DNA of 9,456 nucleotides, from positions 1-9,456 of the forward strand of contig RFKJ01000075.1 in assembly GCA_003694325.1 (NCBI GenBank). The letters are read 5' to 3'. Numbering within the stretch: the first letter of the stretch is position 1; each line of letters begins with the position of its first letter. The DNA is from Deltaproteobacteria bacterium (GTDB lineage: Bacteria > Myxococcota_A > UBA796 > UBA2385). Below are positions 1 to 7,286 of this stretch, piece after piece. The notes beneath the pieces were generated by a model. The model searched no databases, had not been told where the DNA came from, and saw only the letters and a list, made by a program, of their open reading frames with translations. A program made the position numbers and the translations under genes.

Positions 1-11
1 GAGTTCCCCGG

Positions 12-1637
12 GTGCCCCAGGATCGCCAGGACCCCACCGCCCCGCCCGAGCCTCGACGCCGTGGAGGCCCGGTGCGCCTGTTCGGCACCGACGAGGATCT
101 CAAGCAGGTGCTGGACCACCTGCCGGCAGGGGTCGTCGCCCATGCGCCGGATACCTCGATCCGGGTCTGCAACCAGCGAGCCTGCGACATCCTCGGCCTG
201 ACCATGGACGAGATCATCGGGGTCCGGGCCCCGGATCCCCGGTGGTGCTTCCTGCGACCCGACGGCACCCCCATGCCGGTGGACGAGTTCCCGGTCAACC
301 TCGTGCTGCGCACCCGCCAGCCCGTCACGGACCTCGTCGTGGGGAGCCGTCGGCCGGCGACGGACGACATCACCTGGGCGCTGTGCACCGGGTACCCGGT
401 CGTCGATGACCGCGACGAGCTGCAACTCGTCATCATCACCTTCATCGACATCACCGCCCAGCGCCGGGCCGAGGCCGAACGCGCCCGCCTCGAGGCCCGC
501 CTGCGGCACAGCACGAAGATGGAGGCCATCGGGCGTCTCGCCGGGGGGATCGCCCACGACTTCAACAACCTCCTGACCGGGATCATGGGCTACGCCGAGC
601 TGATCGAGGCCAGCCTCGACCCGGACCACCGGGCACGGCCATGGGCCACCGAGATCCTCGACAGCAGCCGGCGCGCCGCCGACCTGGTCGGCCAGCTCCT
701 GGCCTTCGCCAGCCAGCGGATCGTCGAGCCCCAGGTGATCCAGCCCAACCGGGTCCTCGCGCGCTGCGAGAACATCCTGGGCCGGCTGCTCGGCGAAGAC
801 ATCGAGCTGGTCGTCCGGCCCGCCGCCGACCTGTGGAACGTGCGCGTCGACCCCAGCCAGATCGACCAGGTGCTGGTCAACCTGGCCGTCAACGCTCGGG
901 ACGCCATGCCGGCAGGGGGACACCTGTCCATCGAGACGGCCAACGCCACCCTGCACGACGCCAGCCACCCCATGATCGACGGCCCGATCAACGGGAACTT
1001 CGTCGTCATCTCGGTGAGCGACGACGGCCAGGGGATGGATGCGCAGACCCGCAAGCGGATCTTCGAGCCCTTCTTCTCCACCAAGGGGCCGGGAGAGGGC
1101 ACCGGCCTGGGGCTCTCGACGGTGTATGGGATCGTGGCCCAGGCCGGCGGGTTCATCACCGTACACTCCGCGCCCGGCCACGGCACGACCTTCAAGCTCT
1201 ACCTGCCCGCCACCGACCAGGAGGTGGACGAACCGCGACCGGCGCAGGCCCCTGTCGTCGAGGGGGGGGAGGCCACCATCCTGCTGGTGGAGGACGACGA
1301 CACGGTCCGCAGCCTGGCTCGCGACCTGCTGTCCGACCACGGCTACGCGGTCATCGAGGCGGCCGACCCGGCCGAGGCCGAGCGTCTCGCCAGCCGGTTC
1401 CCCGGCCGGATCGACCTGCTGCTGACCGATGTCGTGATGCCCGGGACCAATGGCCGCCAGCTCCATGAGCGCCTCGCCCGTCAACGCTCCGGCCTGCGGG
1501 TGCTGTACATGTCGGGCTACACCCACGACATCATCGCCCACCACGGCGTGTTGCACGCCGGGACCGATTTCCTCCCCAAGCCATTCACGTCGCAGCAGCT
1601 CCTCCACCGGGTGGGACAGGTACTGGGGCGCCCCTGA
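12..1637 (+). CDS. Hybrid sensor histidine kinase (PAS - HisKA - HATPase_c - receiver)
   Basis: This is a cytoplasmic two-component hybrid kinase of 541 residues from the GTG at 12; no transmembrane segment is visible. Domains in order: a proline/arginine-rich tail (1-25); a PAS domain with PAC-like end (about 28-150); a HisKA helix pair with phosphoacceptor His182 in AHDFNN; and a HATPase_c domain with N box around Asn290/Asn294, G1 box DDGQGM (337-342), F box FEPFFSTK (351-358) and G2 box GTGLGLST (363-370). A C-terminal receiver follows (about 422-538), with acidic pocket EDDD (427-430), phosphoacceptor Asp473, Ser501 and Lys523 in LPKPF. All catalytic residues are present, so it should autophosphorylate and pass phosphate to its own receiver or to a separate partner. 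There is no DNA-binding or enzymatic output domain. The PAS ligand cannot be told from sequence. Only 11 bases precede the GTG and the frame stays open to the window edge, so the true start could be upstream. It is convergent with the phosphatase pair. Confidence 0.93.
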   Translation: MPQDRQDPTAPPEPRRRGGPVRLFGTDEDLKQVLDHLPAGVVAHAPDTSIRVCNQRACDILGLTMDEIIGVRAPDPRWCFLRPDGTPMPVDEFPVNLVLRTRQPVTDLVVGSRRPATDDITWALCTGYPVVDDRDELQLVIITFIDITAQRRAEAERARLEARLRHSTKMEAIGRLAGGIAHDFNNLLTGIMGYAELIEASLDPDHRARPWATEILDSSRRAADLVGQLLAFASQRIVEPQVIQPNRVLARCENILGRLLGEDIELVVRPAADLWNVRVDPSQIDQVLVNLAVNARDAMPAGGHLSIETANATLHDASHPMIDGPINGNFVVISVSDDGQGMDAQTRKRIFEPFFSTKGPGEGTGLGLSTVYGIVAQAGGFITVHSAPGHGTTFKLYLPATDQEVDEPRPAQAPVVEGGEATILLVEDDDTVRSLARDLLSDHGYAVIEAADPAEAERLASRFPGRIDLLLTDVVMPGTNGRQLHERLARQRSGLRVLYMSGYTHDIIAHHGVLHAGTDFLPKPFTSQQLLHRVGQVLGRP

Positions 1638-1651
1638 CCCTCCCCGCCCGC

Positions 1652-1683
1652 GGCCGCCCGGCCCCTGCCCGACCGGGGCGGCC
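1652..1683. terminator. Inverted repeat between convergent genes, possible bidirectional terminator
   Basis: A perfect 8-bp inverted repeat (GGCCGCCC at 1652-1659, GGGCGGCC at 1676-1683) with a 16-base loop begins 14 bases after the kinase stop. It lies in the gap between two genes whose 3' ends face each other. There is no T-tract, so it is not a textbook intrinsic terminator. Position and stem strength make a terminator role plausible but unproven. Confidence 0.3.
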
Positions 1684-1723
1684 CGATCACCGACCGGGCG
1701 CCATCACGCGATCACCGGCCGGT
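1684..1723. repeat. Short direct repeats and a palindrome in the convergent spacer
   Basis: The 9-base word CGATCACCG occurs at 1684-1692 and again at 1709-1717. The perfect 10-base palindrome ACCGGCCGGT lies at 1714-1723, immediately beyond the phosphatase stop codon. The palindrome could form a small hairpin at the 3' end of the minus-strand transcript. In DNA this GC-rich, short GC words recur by chance, so a function is only a possibility. Confidence 0.3.
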
Positions 1724-1724
1724 C

Positions 1725-2990
1725 TCAATCAAACGACACCAGGTCGTCCGCCGCCAGCTCCTCCAGGCTGACGGTCTCGGCCACCAGTCGTTCATTGGTG
1801 GCCCGCAGGTGCGCCGACACCTTGCGGACGAGCTGCCACAGCAGGCGGGTTCCCAGCGCCCCGTCCTGCTTGATCAGGCGCAGGAAGCTGGCCCGGTCCA
1901 GGGTGAGGAAGGTGGCGTCCTGCAACACCCGGGCGCTCGCCGACCGGGGGACCTGGTCGATGAGCGACAGCTCGCCGAAGTAGTGGCCCGGCCCCAGCCG
2001 GGCCAGGCGGGTCCCCCGCTTCTCGATGGCGACCCTGCCCGCGACGATGAAGAAGGCTTCGTCACCGGCGGAGCCCTCCTCGAACAGCACGCTCCCCGCG
2101 GGAGCGCGGCGGACCCGGGTGGCTTCGGTGAACGCCAGGAGCTGCCGGTAGGTACAGGCCTGGAACAGGTCGACGCGGCGCAGCACGGCCATCCGTTCGG
2201 CGACCCGGTGGGCGTCCCCGTCCGACGAGGAGGCCTGCAGCCGGGCCACCACCACCGTGATGTTGTCGCGGCCGCCCCGCTCGTTGGCCAGGGCGACGAG
2301 CTGCTTGAGGTCGGGAGCCTCGCCCTGTTCATCCAGCAGGAAGCCCAGCTCCCGCCGGCCGAGGTACCGGTGCAGGCCGTCGGTGCACAGCACGAAGGCA
2401 TCCGCCGGGTCGACGTCGAAGGCCATGGCGTCCACCTGCACCTCGGGGAAGACCCCCAGCGCCCGGGTGATGAGGTTGCGGTTGCGGGCCCGGCGGGCCT
2501 GCTCCTCGTCGATGAGGCCCTCGCGGAGCTGCTGGTTGATGAGGGTGTGGTCCTCGGTGAGCGGGTGCAGCTCGCCTCCGCGGGCGAGGTACACCCGCCC
2601 GTCGCCGACGTGCACCACGAAGGCCACCTCGCCCACCAGAAGCACCGCGTCGAGGGTGGTACCCATCCGGCCCCCCTCGCCGACCAGCGACAGCGATGCG
2701 TCGTGGATCTGGCGGCAGGCCTGCTGCACGCCGGCGTCCAGCATGTCGAGCACCGCATCGCGGCCGACCTCGTCGGGGGCCTCCCGGAACCGGGCCAGGA
2801 GGTCGCCATGGCTGGCGACCCACTCCTGCAGCACGCTGCACGCCAGCTCGCTGGCGACGTCGCCGCGCTTGTAGCCCCCCATCCCGTCGGCGACGGCGAA
2901 CAGCCCCTGCTCGGGAGCCAGCAGGAAGCTGTCCTCGTTGGTCTTGCGGGCGCGACCCACGTCGCTGACGCCCCAGGTCTGCAGCTTCAC
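1725..2990 (-). CDS. PP2C-family Ser/Thr protein phosphatase fused to a cyclic-nucleotide-binding domain
   Basis: This 421-residue protein starts at the GTG at 2990, chosen because a strong GGAGGAGA ribosome-binding site sits 7 bases upstream and the PP2C domain begins at once. Residues 1-252 form a bacterial PP2C (PPM/Stp1-like) metal-dependent phosphatase. All signature motifs are intact: NED (Asp20), DGMGG (Asp35), GTTLDA (110-115), GDGR (Asp130), CTDG (Asp204) and GRDN (Asp242). It should dephosphorylate phospho-Ser/Thr on proteins using two Mn or Mg ions. Residues about 265-400 form a cNMP-binding (CAP_ED) domain with phosphate-binding cassette FGELSLIDQVPRSA (338-351), including Glu340, Arg349 and Ser350, so nucleotide binding looks possible. 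No membrane segment is seen. It is the distal gene of a two-gene operon, overlapping the upstream paralogue by 4 bases. Control of phosphatase activity by a bound cyclic nucleotide is inferred from the fusion. The nucleotide and the kinase it opposes are unknown. Confidence 0.93.
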   Translation of the reverse strand: MKLQTWGVSDVGRARKTNEDSFLLAPEQGLFAVADGMGGYKRGDVASELACSVLQEWVASHGDLLARFREAPDEVGRDAVLDMLDAGVQQACRQIHDASLSLVGEGGRMGTTLDAVLLVGEVAFVVHVGDGRVYLARGGELHPLTEDHTLINQQLREGLIDEEQARRARNRNLITRALGVFPEVQVDAMAFDVDPADAFVLCTDGLHRYLGRRELGFLLDEQGEAPDLKQLVALANERGGRDNITVVVARLQASSSDGDAHRVAERMAVLRRVDLFQACTYRQLLAFTEATRVRRAPAGSVLFEEGSAGDEAFFIVAGRVAIEKRGTRLARLGPGHYFGELSLIDQVPRSASARVLQDATFLTLDRASFLRLIKQDGALGTRLLWQLVRKVSAHLRATNERLVAETVSLEELAADDLVSFD

Positions 2991-4408
2991 GGTGTCTCCT
3001 CCGAAGTGGGGTCCGCGGGACCGATCGGCCTGCCCGACCGGTGATCCAGCACGGTGGCCGCGTCGTCGACGGTCTCCACCAGGCCGGAGGCGCTGGCCTC
3101 CGCCAGCCGCTCCGAGGTCTGGCGGAGATTGCTGGAGACCCGCAGCAGGAGGCTCCAGAGCACCTTCACCGCCATGTTCGCGTCGGCCTTGAGGGCCGCC
3201 AGGAAGCTCTCGCGGTCCAGGGTCAGGACCTCCACCGGGGTGAGCGCCTCGACGGTGGCGCTGGCCCGGGGGTCGTCGAGCATCGACATCTCCCCGAGCA
3301 CCACGCCACTGTCGACCTCGGCGATGCGCTGGCCGTCCTTGTTGATCGCCACCCGCCCGCTCACCAGCAGGTACAGGGTGCGGTTCATCGCGCCCTGCCG
3401 CAACAGCAGGGTCCCCGCCCCGAAGCTGCGAGGCACGGCCAGCTCGGCCATGGCCGAAAGCTCGCCGTCGCTGCACCACCGGAACAGCTCCATGCGCTGC
3501 AGGGTCGCGATGCGCTCCCGACCGGCGTCGGCCACCGCAGGCCCCACCTGCATCGCGGCGACCGCCCGCGGCCGGTCCGGCGGCACCACCGACCGGGCCT
3601 GGATCTCCTCGATCGCCTCGCCCAATCCGGCGATCCGCAGAGCCTGGCGCAGGGTGTCGCGATCGACCCCCGCGGCCACCGACGGCGCCAACAGCACCAC
3701 CCGGTCCCCCGGGCGCAGGTCGACGGCCATGGTCTCCACCGCCGGGGGGTCGGCGGTGGATCCCAGGGGGGCGTGGGCCGGGGCACCCGCCGGCACCATC
3801 GAGCCCAGGTCCTCCTCCAGGGAGCGGGGCATCGGCTCCTCGGGCGAGGCGGCGGCGGTGAGGCGATGCACCAGGCCGGCGTGGACCAGCATCACCGCAC
3901 CCCGACCGGCATGGGCCACCAGCAGCTCGGTGGGCAGGGCGACGACGACGTCCAGTTCGACCTCGGTGGTGCACCCCCGGCGCAGGCCCAGGGCATGGAT
4001 CTCCCGGGAAGCCTGCACCATCGCCTCCCCGATCCGCTGCTCGACCCGCCGGCGCAGGTCGTCGTCGGGATGCCGGGCCAGCCGCTCCACGAGGTCGTGG
4101 TTGCGGGAGAGCTGCACCCGCACCCGGTCGAATGCCACCCGCAGGGCCGCCGGCACCTCCTGCCGGGGGCCCCGGGCCTCTCCGACCACGAGCAGCGACA
4201 GCTCGGGGGCCTGGAGGCAGTCGGCGATGACGGATGCAGCGTCCGGATCGGCCGCATCGCCCGGCGCGGGCTGCGCCGGCAGGACCCGAGCGGCCATCAA
4301 CATCGAAGGATCCCGCACGTCGACTCCGAGTGTCGGCTGGAGGGCGGCGCGAATCGCGTCACCCGGTGGGTCCGGCGCGTGCCACCCGGGGGCAGGCCGA
4401 GCCGGCAT
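2987..4408 (-). CDS. Catalytically dead PP2C-like (pseudophosphatase) protein with cyclic-nucleotide-binding domain
   Basis: This 473-residue protein (ATG at 4408) is a diverged paralogue of the phosphatase encoded just downstream. Residues about 68-290 align with PP2C, for example HAGRGAVML (166-174) with HVGDGRVYL, and MAVDLRPGDRVVL (227-239) with MAFDVDPADAFVL. The catalytic positions are gone: the DGMGG Asp becomes Gly76 in VGEARG, the GDGR Asp becomes Arg169, the CTDG Asp becomes Pro242, and the final GRDN motif is missing. Metal-dependent phosphatase activity is therefore not expected. Residues about 298-430 form a cNMP-binding domain whose cassette is intact (LGEMSMLDDPRASA, 371-384, with Glu373 and Arg381), and the following helix also matches the paralogue. 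It may regulate or titrate the active partner; this is inference. The start is uncertain. ATG 4426 overlaps the divergent gene. GTG 4318 has GGAG 5 bases upstream but would drop an LQPTLGVDV stretch resembling the paralogue's N-terminus. No good ribosome-binding site precedes 4408. Confidence 0.85.
   Translation of the reverse strand: MPARPAPGWHAPDPPGDAIRAALQPTLGVDVRDPSMLMAARVLPAQPAPGDAADPDAASVIADCLQAPELSLLVVGEARGPRQEVPAALRVAFDRVRVQLSRNHDLVERLARHPDDDLRRRVEQRIGEAMVQASREIHALGLRRGCTTEVELDVVVALPTELLVAHAGRGAVMLVHAGLVHRLTAAASPEEPMPRSLEEDLGSMVPAGAPAHAPLGSTADPPAVETMAVDLRPGDRVVLLAPSVAAGVDRDTLRQALRIAGLGEAIEEIQARSVVPPDRPRAVAAMQVGPAVADAGRERIATLQRMELFRWCSDGELSAMAELAVPRSFGAGTLLLRQGAMNRTLYLLVSGRVAINKDGQRIAEVDSGVVLGEMSMLDDPRASATVEALTPVEVLTLDRESFLAALKADANMAVKVLWSLLLRVSSNLRQTSERLAEASASGLVETVDDAATVLDHRSGRPIGPADPTSEETP
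2998..3002 (-). promoter_or_regulatory. Strong Shine-Dalgarno for the PP2C-cNMP gene
   Basis: On the minus strand GGAGG (within GGAGGAGA, 2995-3002) lies 7 bases before the GTG at 2990, inside the last codons of the upstream paralogue. It decides the start of the downstream gene and excludes the long upstream in-frame extension. It is the clearest ribosome-binding site in the window, and it combines with the GTGA stop/start overlap to suggest coupled translation. Confidence 0.8.
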
Positions 4409-4427
4409 GTTAGCACCCGGCAGCATG
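4406..4427. promoter_or_regulatory. Divergent start region with two shared CATG start sites
   Basis: Two palindromic CATG sites lie 18 bases apart (4406-4409 and 4424-4427). Each gives an in-frame ATG on both strands: 4407 or 4425 for the transglutaminase gene, and 4408 or 4426 for the pseudophosphatase gene. Chosen starts 4425 and 4408 leave only 16 bases between the genes, so promoters for each must lie inside the other gene's 5' coding region, or one true start is further in (for example GTG 4318 on the minus strand). No convincing -35/-10 pair was seen. Confidence 0.4.
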
Positions 4428-5954
4428 CCGCGGTTGCGACCCACTCCCCTGCTGTTCGTCGAACTGGTCGCGTTGCTCGGGTTCATCGGCCTGACCCTCG
4501 GCTATGTCGTCACCGCCGGCCAGGGCGGCTCGATGGTGCCCCTGGACGCCGAGGCGCTGGCCGCCGGTCCATCGCGCGAGCGCTGGATGGGGATCTTCTT
4601 CGAGGACCAGAAGGTCGGCTACGCGGTGAGCCGCAGCGCGCCGGTCGCCGGGGGCGGCACCCTGCACGAGGGACGCAGCCACTTCCGCCTCGCGGCCTTC
4701 GGAACGATCCAGGACGTCGTCACCGCCCAGGCTGCCCTCACCGACCCCGATGGCACCCTGCGACGCTTTGACTTCTTCATGGTCAGCGACGAGGTCCGGA
4801 TCTCGGCCCGCGGCGAGGTGCGGGGCGACGAGATCGTCATGGAGGTGGACACCGGCGGCGGGTCCCGGCGGTTCACCTTCCCCGTCAGCGCCCCCCCGCA
4901 GGTCGAGCTGTCCCTGGAGGAGGTGGTGCGGCGCCACGAGCTGGCCATCGGCACGCGCTTCGAGGTCCCCTACTTCAACCCCGCGACCATGGCCGAGGGG
5001 GTGATGGAGTACGAGGTGACCGACGTCGAAGTCCTGGAGAACGGCGAGGAGGCCTGGTGGGTGCGCACCCGCTTCGGCGACATCGAGACCCGCCAGCTCG
5101 TGACCAGCGCCGGCGAGGTGATCCGCCAGGAGAGCCCCATGGGCCTGTCGATGGTGCGCATGACCCCCGAGCAGGCGCGGGACATGCCGACCCACGACGA
5201 GGCCGTCGACATCATCGCCCGGAGCGCCGTCCCGCTGACCGGCCGGATCCCGCGACCGCGGGCGACCCGCGTGCTCGAGCTGGCCATCCAGGGCGTCGAC
5301 CCCGATCGCGTCATCGACGATCCACCGATCCAGGTCCGCCGGGACGGGACGGTGCGGGTGGAGATGCCACTGCTGGCCGAGCTTGCCCGCCCACCGGTGG
5401 TGCCCGCACCCGACGTGCAGGTCCCGGCGGAGTGGCTGGAGAGCAGCCCCACCATCCAGGCCGACCACCCCGACATCATCCAGAAGGCCCGCGAGGTCAC
5501 CGCCGGGGCCACCGACCGCGTCGACGCCGCGGTCAAGCTGGAGGAGTGGGTCTTCCAGTACGTCGAAAAGGCCCCCACCTTCGGCATCCCCAGCGGCCTG
5601 GAGGTGCTGCGCACCGCGCGGGGCGACTGCAACGAGCACACCGCCCTCTACGTCAGCCTGGCCCGCAGCCTGGGGATCCCCACCCGGATCGCCGCCGGCG
5701 TCGTCTACTCCGACCGGGTCGGCGACCGGGGCGCCTTCTACTACCACGCCTGGCCCGAGGTCTGGATTGGAGACGGCGCCGCCCCCACCGCCGAGGGGTC
5801 CACCGCCTGGCCGTGGTTGCCGGTCGATCCCACCTTCGGGCAGGCGCCGGCCGATGCCACCCACGTCAAGCTGGCCGAGGGGGATCTCGATCGCCAGGTG
5901 GAGATCCTGGCCGTCATGGGCCGGCTCGGCTTCGTGGCCGTGGACAGCCGATGA
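4425..5954 (+). CDS. Membrane-anchored transglutaminase-like (TGc) domain protein
   Basis: A 509-residue protein with one hydrophobic segment near the N-terminus (about 9-31, after a short MPRLR cationic head) and no lipobox, so a signal anchor with the rest outside the cytoplasm is likely. Residues about 52-240 are rich in alternating beta-type sequence and not confidently recognised. Residues about 345-475 are a transglutaminase-like cysteine-protease-fold domain: Cys402 in GDCNEHT, His441 in YYHAWPEVW and Asp468 in LPVDPTFG give the Cys-His-Asp triad. Bacterial members act as peptidases, amidases or cross-linking enzymes on proteins or peptides; the substrate here is unknown. The alternative ATG at 4407 would add six residues. 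Neither start has a good ribosome-binding site. It heads the plus-strand cluster, 76 bases before an ABC ATPase gene, and is divergent from the phosphatase pair. Family assignment is firm; the role in envelope biology is inference. Confidence 0.88.
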   Translation: MPRLRPTPLLFVELVALLGFIGLTLGYVVTAGQGGSMVPLDAEALAAGPSRERWMGIFFEDQKVGYAVSRSAPVAGGGTLHEGRSHFRLAAFGTIQDVVTAQAALTDPDGTLRRFDFFMVSDEVRISARGEVRGDEIVMEVDTGGGSRRFTFPVSAPPQVELSLEEVVRRHELAIGTRFEVPYFNPATMAEGVMEYEVTDVEVLENGEEAWWVRTRFGDIETRQLVTSAGEVIRQESPMGLSMVRMTPEQARDMPTHDEAVDIIARSAVPLTGRIPRPRATRVLELAIQGVDPDRVIDDPPIQVRRDGTVRVEMPLLAELARPPVVPAPDVQVPAEWLESSPTIQADHPDIIQKAREVTAGATDRVDAAVKLEEWVFQYVEKAPTFGIPSGLEVLRTARGDCNEHTALYVSLARSLGIPTRIAAGVVYSDRVGDRGAFYYHAWPEVWIGDGAAPTAEGSTAWPWLPVDPTFGQAPADATHVKLAEGDLDRQVEILAVMGRLGFVAVDSR

Positions 5955-6030
5955 GCCTCGCCTCCTCCGCCAGCCGGCGTGGTAGCCTCCGCCGCGCTCG
6001 TCTCCCGGTCCTTCATCCCGCAGGCTGCCG

Positions 6031-6800
<770 letters not shown>

Positions 6801-6801
<1 letters not shown>

Positions 6802-7280
6802 TGCGGACTCCGCACCTGCTGATGCTGATGCTGCTCACCGCCTGCGGTGCCTCCCGCCAGGCGCGCCGCCTGGAGGGTCGCTACCAGACCGGAGATCCGG
6901 GCCCCGGCTGGACCCGGGTGCGCCCCGGGGGGGCCGACCGGGCCTGGTACAGCGACGACCTGCACGCCACCATCTACACCGACAGCAACTGCGCGACCCG
7001 CTTCGAGGACCGGCCGCTGGACAAGCTCGCCGACTCGGCGCTCCTGGGGATGTCGGCCGGCGAGCCCGACCTCTCCGAGACCCGCACCATCGATGGCCGG
7101 GAGGCCCTCGTCCGACGACAGTCCGGGGTGCTCGACGGCGTCCCCTTCGAGCTCGGGATCGCCGTGCTCAAGAAGAACGAGTGCGTCTACGATTTCCTGC
7201 TGGTGTCGACGCCCGGGGGGATCGACCGGGCATGGGACGCGTTCGAGGCCGTCCTGGCCGGCTTCCAGGCGCGGGGCTGA
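6801..7280 (+). CDS. Small predicted lipoprotein of unknown function
   Basis: A 159-residue protein with a short lipoprotein signal peptide: hydrophobic LLMLMLL followed by lipobox LTAC, lipidated at Cys15. Gly16 and Ala17 follow, with no Asp at +2, so outer-membrane sorting would be allowed under the E. coli rule. The mature part is one small domain (about 25-157) with two further cysteines, Cys64 and Cys128, that could pair. No family is recognised. The tail (KKNECVYDFLLVS, then an amphipathic helix near 142-156) recalls PsbP/DcrB-like small folds, but this is only an impression. A GGGAG ribosome-binding site lies 7 bases upstream. The ATG overlaps the ABC ATPase stop by one base, and the MlaE-like permease gene starts 6 bases after its stop. 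It thus sits inside an envelope-transport operon, and a role in that system at a membrane face is inferred. Confidence 0.82.
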
Positions 7281-7286
7281 CCACCG

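Noticed and set aside
1809..3044. Long plus-strand open frame opposite the PP2C-cNMP gene
   Set aside because: It is antisense to a gene with clear conserved motifs, and its translation is rich in Gly, Ala, Val, His and Gln with no domain. Long antisense frames are expected at this GC content.
2991..3974. Extended N-terminus of the PP2C-cNMP gene, reading upstream through the pseudophosphatase gene
   Set aside because: The extension is Gly/Arg/Pro-rich out-of-frame translation of the paralogue. The PP2C domain starts right at GTG 2990, which has a strong ribosome-binding site.
3054..4424. Long N-terminal extension of the transglutaminase gene
   Set aside because: It lies antisense to the pseudophosphatase and is Ser/Arg/Thr-rich without domain content. 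The membrane anchor and conserved protein begin at 4425.
5983..5988. TAGCCT as a possible -10 element before the ABC ATPase gene
   Set aside because: No matching -35 element lies at a suitable distance, and the gene is close enough to the transglutaminase gene to be read through, so a promoter call is not supported.
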